A stretch of DNA of 64,000 nt from Paraflavitalea devenefica (GTDB taxonomy: Bacteria > Bacteroidota > Bacteroidia > Chitinophagales > Chitinophagaceae): contig NZ_JAARML010000003.1 in NCBI RefSeq assembly GCF_011759375.1, positions 846,985-910,984 on the forward strand, in the 5' to 3' direction. A program made the translations under genes and the position numbers. Positions 61,801 through 64,000 of the stretch are shown piece by piece (the stretch's first letter is position 1; the number at the start of each line of letters is the position of its first letter). The notes under the pieces were generated by a model. It made no database searches, was not told where the DNA came from, and saw nothing but the letters and a program-made list of their open reading frames with translations.

Positions 61801-64000
61801 CTTCCACACTGAACCGTTACATCAGCGGGCACACCAGATAATACAGGTGGAGTATTATCGACTACAGTTAAGGTCTGAGTCGCAGTCACCGTATTGCCAC
61901 AGGCATCGGTGGCGGTCCAGATGCGGGTAATCGTACCACATCCATCCGCCACAGTACTGGTCTCCCCAAAAGTTACAGGTACTGTTGGATCACAATTATC
62001 TGTAGCGGTCACTGTTGCGGCGGTTGGTATAGCATCGCATTGTACGGTGGCATCGGCAGGAACACCATATAATACTGGCGGCGTATTATCTCCTACGGTT
62101 AATGTCTGAGTTGCAGTCGCCGTATTACCGCAGGCATCGGTTGCAGTCCAGGTTCTCGTGATTGTACCACATCCATCAACTACAGTGTTGGTCTCTGTCA
62201 TCGTTACAGGAACTGTTGGATCACAGTTGTCTGCGGCAGTAACTGTAGCTATAGCAGGGATGCTGCCGCATTGCACAGTCGCATCAGCCGGCACACCAGA
62301 TAATACAGGTGGAGTGTTGTCAACAACAGTCAGCGTTTGAGTTGCTGTTACCATATTACCACAGGCGTCAGTAGCTGTCCAGGTTCTGGTAATCGTGCCG
62401 CAACCATCAACAACAGTACTGGTCTCGGTCATTGTAACCGTCACAGTCGGATCGCAATTGTCAGTAGCAGTCACTGTGGCTGTTGCAGGGATGCTACCAC
62501 ATTGAACGGTTGCATTGGCAGGTACACCGATTAATACCGGAGGAATATTGTCAACAACAGTTAATGTCTGAGTCGCAGTCGCCGTATTGCCGCAGGCATC
62601 GGTCGCTGTCCAGGTTCTGGTAATCGTGCCACAATCGTCGGTTACGGCGCTTGTTTCTGTCATTGTAACCGGCACGGTCGGGTCACAATTATCAGTGGCG
62701 GTTACGGTTGCGGCAGTTGGGATTGCGCCACACTGAACAGTGGCATCGGCTGGAACACCGGTTAATACCGGTGGAGTATTGTCTTGTACTGTCAGTGTTT
62801 GAGTTGCAGTAACGGTATTACCACAGGCATCGGTCGCTGTCCAGGTGCGGGTAATGGTTCCACAACCATCGGTTACACTATTTACTTCATTGAAGGTTAC
62901 AAGCACAGTCGGATCGCAATTATCTGTCGCAGTTACTGTGGCGGCGGTTGGTATTGAACCGCATTGCACTGTCGCATCAGCAGGTACACCGGTGAGAACT
63001 GGGGGTGCATTGTCTTGTACAGTAAGCGTTTGTGTCGCAGTCACGGTATTACCGCAAGCATCGGTCGAAGTCCAGATCCTGGTTATAGTGCCACAACCAT
63101 CAGCCACAATGCTGGTCTCGGTCATTGTAACCGGTACTGTCGGGTCGCAATTATCTGTGGCAGTCACTGTTGCTGCTGCAGGTATTGCACCGCATTGAAC
63201 CGTTGCATCAGCTGGTACACCGGTTAATACTGGTGGTGTATTATCAACGACAGTCAGCGTTTGAGTTGCAGTCACTGTATTACCGCAGGCATCAGTAGCA
63301 GTCCAGGTTCTGGTAATCGTACCGCAACCATCAACAATAGCGCTAGTCTCGGTCATTGATACCGGCACAGTAGGATCGCAATTGTCTGTTGCGGTGACTG
63401 TTGCTGCAGCAGGAATAGCACCGCATTGAACTGTAGCATCTGCAGGAACGCCCGTTAATACCGGTGGTATATTGTCTTGTACAGTCAGCGTTTGTGTGGC
63501 AGTCACCGTATTGCCACAGGCATCGGTGGCAGTCCAGGTTCTGGTGATAGTTCCGCAACCATCGGTAACACTAACTATTTCATTAAAGGTCACAGGAACT
63601 GTAGGATCACAATTATCTGTCGCTGTAACTGTAGCAGCGGTTGGTATACTTCCACATTGAACAGTCGCATCGGCAGGAACACCGGAGAGTACTGGTGGTG
63701 TATTATCAACTACAGTTAATATCTGCGTAGCAGTAACGGTATTGCCGCAGGCATCGGTGGCTGTCCAGGTACGCGTAATAGTACCACAACCGTCAACAAC
63801 GGTACTGGTCTCTGCAAAAGTTACAGATACTGTCGGATCACAATTATCTGTCGCTGTAACTGTCGCAGCGGCTGGTATACTTCCACATTGAACAGTCGCA
63901 TCGGCAGGAACACCAGAAAGTGCCGGTGGCGTATTATCAGTTACAGTCAGCGTTTGTGTAGCTGTCACCGTATTGCCGCAGGCGTCAGTAGCAGTCCATG
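43875..64000 (-). CDS. Giant repeat adhesin with T9SS type B sorting domain, N terminus missing
   Basis: The frame is open through the right edge; 6,707 residues and the stop are inside the window, so the true protein is larger. Seen from N to C: 77-residue HYR-like units (13 complete plus a partial one), one divergent HYR domain (~60669-60940), exactly 100 units of 52 residues (45069-60668), a divergent last unit, two Ig/PKD-like domains (44148-45068), and a 90-residue gliding-motility-type C-terminal domain. The protein is Thr/Asn/Val-rich with few charged residues, and each unit has conserved cysteines. By analogy with SprB it is exported by T9SS to the surface for adhesion or gliding. The PorP/SprF gene follows and was probably cotranscribed with it. 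Confidence 0.93.
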   Translation of the reverse strand, partial: WTATDACGNTVTATQTLTVTDNTPPALSGVPADATVQCGSIPAAATVTATDNCDPTVSVTFAETSTVVDGCGTITRTWTATDACGNTVTATQILTVVDNTPPVLSGVPADATVQCGSIPTAATVTATDNCDPTVPVTFNEIVSVTDGCGTITRTWTATDACGNTVTATQTLTVQDNIPPVLTGVPADATVQCGAIPAAATVTATDNCDPTVPVSMTETSAIVDGCGTITRTWTATDACGNTVTATQTLTVVDNTPPVLTGVPADATVQCGAIPAAATVTATDNCDPTVPVTMTETSIVADGCGTITRIWTSTDACGNTVTATQTLTVQDNAPPVLTGVPADATVQCGSIPTAATVTATDNCDPTVLVTFNEVNSVTDGCGTITRTWTATDACGNTVTATQTLTVQDNTPPVLTGVPADATVQCGAIPTAATVTATDNCDPTVPVTMTETSAVTDDCGTITRTWTATDACGNTATATQTLTVVDNIPPVLIGVPANATVQCGSIPATATVTATDNCDPTVTVTMTETSTVVDGCGTITRTWTATDACGNMVTATQTLTVVDNTPPVLSGVPADATVQCGSIPAIATVTAADNCDPTVPVTMTETNTVVDGCGTITRTWTATDACGNTATATQTLTVGDNTPPVLYGVPADATVQCDAIPTAATVTATDNCDPTVPVTFGETSTVADGCGTITRIWTATDACGNTVTATQTLTVVDNTPPVLSGVPADVTVQCGSIPTTATVTATDNCAPTVPVTFAETTTVVDGCGTITRTWTATDVCGNTVTATQTLTVVDNTPPVLTGVPVDATIQCGNIPAAVTVTATDNCDPTVPVTMTETNAVTDGCGTITRTWTATDACGNTVTATQTLTVVDNTPPVLTGVPADAAVQCGAIPVAATVTATDNCDPTAAVTFNETTTVVDGCGTITRTWTATDACGNTVTATQTLTVVDNTPPVLSGVPADATIQCGSIPAAATVTATDNCDPSVPVTYNETSTVVDGCGTIIRTWTATDACGNITTAIQALTVTDNTPPVLTCPPVQTFCKVPGNNYNIPILVASDNCSGSVVITFDITGATTGNGSGNNASGTFNEGTTIIIWTATDKCGNTSTCTTSVTVNPIVTTAINATICSNQLPYTWNGNNYNAAGTYKDTLTSAAGCDSIITLTLNVNPAVTGTQAVTICSNQLPYTWNGNSYNSAGIYKDTLANAAGCDSVVTLTLNVTPVVTGAQTVTVCSNQIPYIWNGNSYNSAGTYKDTLTSATGCDSIVTLTLNVNPVVTGSQTTTICDNQIPYIWNGNSYNSAGTYNDTLTSTTGCDSIVTLTLNVNPTITGSQSTTICANQLPYTWNGNNYNIAGTYTDTLINAAGCDSIVTLILNVNPVVTDAQTVTICSNHLPYIWNGNSYNTVGTYKDTLISSTGCDSIVTLTLNVNPVVISTQTATICSNQLPYTWNGNSYNATGTYKDTLTSAAGCDSIVTLTLNVNPTVTGSQTVTLCANQLPYSWNGNSYNAAGTYNDTLTSATGCDSIVTLTLNVNPVLTSAQAVTICSNQLPYSWNGNIYNATGTYTDTLTSAAGCDSVVTLTLNVNPTLTGSETITICNTQLPYIWNGNSYNAAGTYKDTLTSTAGCDSVVILTLNVNPTVTGSQTITVCASQLPYTWNGNSYNVAGTYKDTLASASGCDSIVTLILNVNPTLTGSETITICNNQLPYTWNSNSYNAAGTYKDTLTSAAGCDSIVILTLNVNPTLTGSETITICNNQLPYIWNGNSFNAAGTYKDTLMSAAGCDSAVTLILNINPTVTGTQTVTICSNQLPYTWNSNIYNAAGTYTDTLISAAGCDSIVTLILNVNLAVTGVQAVTICSNQLPYTWNGNSYNAAGAYKDTLISAAGCDSIVTLTLNVSPTLAGTETITICNNQLPYTWNGNSYNAAGTYKDTLTSAAGCDSIVILTLNVNPTATGVQTVTVCSNQLPYNWNGNSYNIAGTFKDTLVSAAGCDSVVTLTLNVNPTLTGSQTATICSNQLPYIWNGNSYNVAGTYKDTLISAAGCDSVTTLTLNVNPALTGSEIVTICSNQLPYTWNGNSYNSAGTYTDTLTSSAGCDSVVTLTLNVNSVVTGSQTVTICANQLPYTWNGNGYNAAGIYQDTLISAAGCDSVVTLILNINPTLTSTEAITICNNQLPYTWNSNIYNAAGTYKDTLTSAAGCDSIVTLTLNVNPALSGTESIAICNNQLPYTWNGNSYNEAGTYTDTLASTAGCDSIVTLTLNVNPTLTGSETITICNNQLPYTWNGNSYNAAGTYKDTLTSASGCDSVVTLMLNVNAVVTGAQTIAICANQLPYTWNGNSYNAAGSYKDTLTNAAGCDSIVTMTLNVNPVLTGSETITICNNQLPYTWNGNSYNAAGTYTDTLISAVGCDSVVTLTLNVNPTLTGTNTITICNNQLPYTWNGNIYNAAGTYADTLASAASCDSIVTLTLNVNPVLTGAETVTICNNQLPYTWNGSNYSAAGTYKDTLTSSSGCDSVVTLTLNVNPILTGSQTATICFNQLPYTWNGNSYNAAGTYTDTLTSTAGCDSIVTLTLSVNPTVTGTQTATICTNQLPYTWNGNSYNAAGTYTDTLTNAVGCDSVVTLTLNVNPILTGTETITICSNQLPYIWNGNSHNAAGTYKDTLTSAAGCDSVVTLTLNVNPTLTGAQTVTICSNQLPYTWNSNSYNAAGTYKDTLTSAAGCDSIVTLTLNVNPTLAGTETITICNNQLPYIWNGNSYNAAGTYNDTLTSATGCDSVVTLTLNVNPGVTSTQAVTICNNQLPYTWNSNIYNAAGTYKDTLTSTVGCDSIVTLILNVNPVVTGAQTATICTNQLPYTWNGNNYNAAGTYQDTLTSTAGCDSVVTLTLNVNQTLTGSETITICNNQLPYTWNGNNYNTSGTYKDTLTSSAGCDSIVTLTLNVNPALTGSETITLCNNQLPYTWNGTSYNVAGTYKDTLTSEAGCDSVVTLTLNANPVVTGAQTVTICANQLPYSWNGNSFNAAGTYKDTLLNAAGCDSVVTLTLNVNPAVTGSQTVTICSNQLPHTWNGNSYNAAGTYKDTLISAAGCDSVVTLTLNVNTTLTGSETITICNNQLPYTWNSNIYNAAGTYTDTLISTTSCDSIVTLTLNVYLALTGSETITICNNQLPYTWNGNSYNTAGTYTYTLISVAGCDSAVTLTLNVNPTLTGLQAVTICSNQLPYSWNGNQYNVAGIYADTLTSSTGCDSVVTLTLNVSPTLTSSETITICSNQLPYNWNSNIYNVAGTYTDTLTNAAGCDSIVTLTLNVNTTATGSQTVTICNNQLPYIWNGNSYNTAGIYTDTLISATGCDSVVTLTLNVNPTVTYSQTVTICSNQLPYTWNGNSYNAAGTYKDTLISITGCDSIVTLTLNVNPALTGTETITICDNQLPYTWNGNSYNAAGTYKDTLISTSGCDSVVTLILNVNQTLTGLQEVTICYNQLPYSWNGNQYNVAGTYADTLTNSTGCDSIVTLTLVVNPVVTGAQTVTICSNQLPYTWNGNNYNTAGIYKDTLTSAAGCDSIVTLSLNVNPTLTGSETITICNNQLPHSWNGNSYITAGTYTDTLISVAGCDSIVTLILNVNPILTGTETITICNNQLPYTWNGNQFTAAGIYADTLTSDAGCDSIVTLTLNVNPTVTGSQTVTICNNQLPYTWNGNSYNTAGFYTDTLISATGCDSIVTLTLNVNPILTGSETITICNNQLPYTWNGNSYNAAGTYTDTLISAAGCDSVVTLILNENPTLTGTETITICNNQLPYIWNGNTYNATGTYTDTLISATGCDSIVTLTLNVNSILSSTEAITICNNQLPYAWNGNSYNTAGTYTDTLTSISGCDSIVTLTLNVNPILIGAETVTICNNQLPYNWNGNQYNAAGTYTDTLTSTAGCDSVVTLTLNVNSIATGTETITICNSQLPYTWHGDSYNTAGTYKDTLVSTFGCDSIVTLTLNVNPTFTSSETITICNNQLPYTWNGNSYSAAGTYTDTLTSTTGCDSIIILTLNVNPTFTSSETITICNNQLPYTWNGNPFIAAGIYADTLTSAAGCDSVVTLTLNVNPTVTGAQTITICSNQLPYNWNGNQYNAAGTYTDTLISAAGCDSIAMLTLNVNPILTGTETITICTNQLPYTWNGNSYNAAGTYKDTLISTAGCDSIATLTLNVSPTLTDSETITICNNQLPYTWNGNSYNAAGTYTDTLTSASGCDSVVTLSLNVNPVVTGAQIVTICNNQLPYTWNGNQYNVAGTYADTLINIAGCDSIVTLTLNVNSTVAGSQIITICNNQLPYVWNGNQYNAAGTYIDTLTSSAGCDSVVTLVLNVSPTITGIETITICSNLLPYTWNGNTYNAAGTYTDTLISVAGCDSIVTLTLNVNPVLTGSETITICNNQLPYTWNGNSYNAAGTYTDTLISAAGCDSVVTLILNENPTLTGTETITICNNQLPYIWNGNSYNAAGTYTDTLTSSAGCDSIVTLTLNVNPTLTGSETIIICNNQLPYTWNSNIYSAAGTYTDTLTSASGCDSIITLTLNVNPTLTGSETITICNNQLPFTWNGNQYNTGGLYTDTLISTAGCDSAVILTLNVNLIVTGTEAITICNNELPYTWNGNSYNAAGTYTDTLLSVSGCDSAVTLTLNVNPILTGTETITICNNQLPYTWNGSSYNTAGTYTDTLTSAAGCDSVVTLTLNINSIITGTQTITICNNQLPYIWNGNQYNTAGTYTDTLISIAGCDSMVTLTLNVNPTLAGTETITICNNQLPYTWNDSQYNSAGTYIDTLISATGCDSIVILTLTVSPVVTGTQTATICSNQLPYTWNGNQYTAAGVYTDTLTSAAGCDSVITLTLSVNSIVTGTETITICSNQLPYTWNGNQYNAAGTYTDTLSSAAGCDSVVTLTLNVNLTQAGTETITICNNQLPYTWNGNQYNTAGTYTDTLTSAAGCDSVVTLTLNITPILTSAQTVTVCPNQFPFTWNDNSYNSAGTYTDTLTSVAGCDSVITLTLNVNKILTSTENITICNNQLPYAWNGNQYNAAGTYTDTLISTTGCDSVVTLTLNVSPALTGTEIITVCNNQLPYTWGGNSYNAAGTYTDTLTSVTGCDSVITLILNVNPILNGSETIAICNNQLPYTWNGNQYNAAGTYTDTLISAAGCDSVVTLILNINSIVTGTETITICNNQLPYTWNGNSYNAAGTYTDTLTNATGCDSVITLTLNVNPILTGTETITICNNQLPYTWNGNVYNAAGTYIDTLTSAAGCDSTVTLTLNVNPILTGAETITICNNQLPYTWNGNTYNAAGTYIDTLISGAGCDSVVALTLSINSIVTGTEIITICNNQLPYTWNGNQYNAAGTYMDTLTSTSGCDSVVTLTLNVNSILTGAETITICNNQLPYTWNGNSYSTAGTYTDTLISAAGCDSVVMLTLDVNPTLTGTETISICNNQLPYTWNGNTYTAAGAYTDTLISVSGCDSVVTLILNVNPIFTGTEVVKICSNQLPYTWNANQYNAAGTYTDTLTSATGCDSVVTLSLNVNPTLAGSETISICNNQLPYSWNGNSYVTAGTYTDTLISIAGCDSVVTLILNVNPILTGTETITICNNQLPYTWNGNQFTAAGIYADTLTSAAGCDSIVTFTLNVNPILTGTEVVTICTNQLPYSWNGNAYNTAGIYIDTLVSAAGCDSVVTLALNVNPTITGTETITICNNLLPYTWNGNTYNTAGTYADTLTSTTGCDSVVTLTLNVSPTLTSTETITICNNQLPYSWNGNSYNVEGTYIDTLTSAAGCDSIVTLSLNVNPTLVGTETITICNNQLPYTWNGNNYTTAGTYNDTLTSAVGCDSVVTLILNVSPVLTGTETITICNNQLPYSWNGNSYDAAGTYMDTLISIAGCDSVVTLTLNVNSIVTGTETISICNNQFPYTWNGNQYNAAGTYTDTLASSVGCDSVVTLTLNVNPILTSTEVIAICNNQLPYTWNGNQYNAAGTYTDTLISAAGCDSVVTLILNINSIVTGTETITICNNQLPYTWNGNTYNAAGTYTDTLISAAGCDSVVTLSLNVNPTLTGSETIAICNNQLPYTWNGNVYNTAGTYTDTLISAAGCDSVATLILNVNPILTGVETITICNNQLPYTWNGNQFTAAGIYADTLTSAAGCDSVVTLTLNVNAILTGSETIAICNNQLPYTWNGNTYNAAGTYSDTLISAAGCDSVVTLILNINSIVTGTETITICNNQLPYTWNGNTYNTAGTYTDTLTTSAGCDSIATLTLHVNPTLAGTETITTCANQLPYTWNGNQYNAAGTYTDTLTSAAGCDSLVTLILHINSSYTKTENISTCASSYILPSGAIATASGVYTSVFTNTIGCDSTIITNLTLQGSPTLMVTNPASVCGQGTVDLTAPAISAGSDTGLIYSYWSNAAATSLMPNPNAITTSGTYYIKATNAAGCYTIKPVVVQIIPLPTAIIAGGNICAGSKTILNITLTGKAPFTITYNDGTSNRTIPAITGTIYRLEVSPTTNTTYTITSVSDANCTNNAVSTAAVVNVTPAIASIRYPDVTTTVNVPTPLKARVLGSNYSYRWAPSIGLSRTNIYNPVYKYSQRIEYLIYITSDAGCIIVDTLVVKVISQPRIDEPPNLWVPNAWTPNKDGHNDFLFPFTLNIVELKYFRVFNRWGQLMFETQELGKGWDGIFKGVPQVMDTYTWTVEAIGNDGTVFKRAGNAMLLR
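43878..44147 (-). other. Gliding-motility-type (T9SS type B) C-terminal domain
   Basis: The last 90 residues contain WVPNAWTPNKDGHNDF, LKYFRVFNRWGQLMFET, GWDGIFKGVPQVMDTYTWTV and the tail KRAGNAMLLR. The order P-N-[AT]-x-[TS]-P-N-x-D-G..N, [VF]-F-N-R-W-G, W-D-G and Y-x-[WY] is that of the CHU-type C-terminal domain used for T9SS export of SprB-like proteins. Confidence 0.93.
44148..45068 (-). other. Stalk of Ig/PKD-like domains
   Basis: Between the 52-residue array and the sorting domain lie a diverged array-like unit (STCASSYILPSGAIATASGV), an Ig-like domain (VCGQGTVDLTAPAI, SGTYYIKATNAAGCYTIKPV), a second domain (GNICAGSKTILNITLTGKAP, TNTTYTITSVSDANC) and a PKD-like domain (YSYRWAPSIGLSRTNIYNPV). 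Such domains usually form a rigid connection to the anchoring end. Confidence 0.75.
45069..60668 (-). repeat. 100 tandem copies of a 156-bp / 52-residue unit
   Basis: The landmark CATTCC of successive units lies at 45161, 51089, 55145, 58265 and 60605, all separated by whole multiples of 156 (38, 64, 84 and 99 units), so the array is exactly 15,600 bp and 100 units. Each unit reads P-x-[LV]-T-[GS]-[TSA]-[EQ]-[TA]-[IV]-[TA]-[IV]-C, then NQLPY, WNGN, Y, AGTY, DTL, GCDS, and TLTLNVN. Two cysteines per unit (in TIC and GCDS) are almost invariant. Variable positions are confined to a few sites (N/S/A before NQ; S/Q/N/T in GNxY; K/T/A/N before DTL). Similar single units occur in other Bacteroidota gliding-type proteins; this long unbroken array is unusual. 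Confidence 0.95.
60669..60940 (-). other. Divergent HYR domain joining the two arrays
   Basis: Reads TPPVLTCPPVQTFCKV, SDNCSGSVVITFDITGAT, EGTTIIIWTATDKCGNTSTC and then VTVNP. It has the HYR (hyalin repeat) order: D-N-x-P-P, C-P, D-N-C, G-x-[TN]-x-[IV]-x-[WY]-x-A-T-D-x-C-G-N. It differs from the 77-residue units by length and lacks their VPADATVQC block. Confidence 0.8.
60941..64000 (-). repeat. Array of 231-bp / 77-residue HYR-like units
   Basis: The landmark TGCCGCA of successive units occurs at 60971, 61202, 61433, 62588 and 63974, always at multiples of 231 (13 intervals), so 13 complete units and a partial one are present and the array continues outside the window. Each unit has DNTPPVL, GVPADATVQCG, TVTATDNCDPT, DGCGTITRTWTATDACGN and TATQTLTV, with four cysteines. 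No insertion or deletion disturbs the register. Confidence 0.93.

Overview
The window reads as a chromosomal segment of a Bacteroidota bacterium, most likely a member of the Chitinophagaceae. The evidence is: a type IX secretion (T9SS) C-terminal sorting domain on a giant surface protein with a PorP/SprF-family gene beside it; many exported proteins and lipoproteins of Bacteroidota-restricted families (DUF2911, DUF4403, DUF4954, LVIVD propeller); ECF sigma genes translationally coupled to one-TM/outer-membrane-barrel genes; promoters of the TTG-N19-21-TAnnTTTG type; and almost no Shine-Dalgarno sequences.

Layout. 1-8.5 kb: the end of a DUF2911 gene, three exported proteins of unknown function, bioA on the opposite strand, then an apparent operon of an ECF sigma factor, its membrane partner, a propeller lipoprotein and an outer-membrane-like protein. 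8.5-17.3 kb: housekeeping genes (DUF1905/YdeI protein, queG, a xylulokinase-type kinase, a serine hydrolase, clpB, a DsbA-fold protein) interrupted by one A+T-rich stand-alone RelA/SpoT-type synthetase. 17.3-20.3 kb: a decaying regulatory patch with two intact LuxR-type regulators, the wreck of a third, the tail of a lost T9SS cargo gene, a large inverted repeat and an A+T-rich lipoprotein. 20.5-43 kb: DUF4403 lipoprotein, a second sigma/membrane-partner pair, SET protein, mgtE, S9 peptidase, glmS with a DUF4954 gene, ispH, an intracellular GH13 enzyme, HtrA protease, a LuxC-like reductase divergent from a 2[4Fe-4S] ferredoxin, a coiled-coil outer-membrane protein, a small conserved unknown and an alpha/beta hydrolase.

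43-64 kb is dominated by one minus-strand gene that runs off the right edge. It encodes at least 6,707 residues: an array of 77-residue HYR-like units (13 complete copies in the window), one divergent HYR unit, then exactly 100 copies of a 52-residue unit in perfect 156-bp register, an Ig-like/PKD-like stalk, and a gliding-motility-type (T9SS type B) sorting domain. The PorP/SprF gene follows after 12 bp. This is the standout locus: a giant cysteine-rich repeat adhesin with its probable T9SS partner.

Recurrent small elements include a palindromic repeat able to fold as a three-way junction (about 8.46 and 17.23 kb, with a half copy at 4.2 kb), short tandem intergenic repeats, and several rho-independent terminators. 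No tRNA, rRNA, CRISPR array, intact insertion sequence or prophage was recognised.
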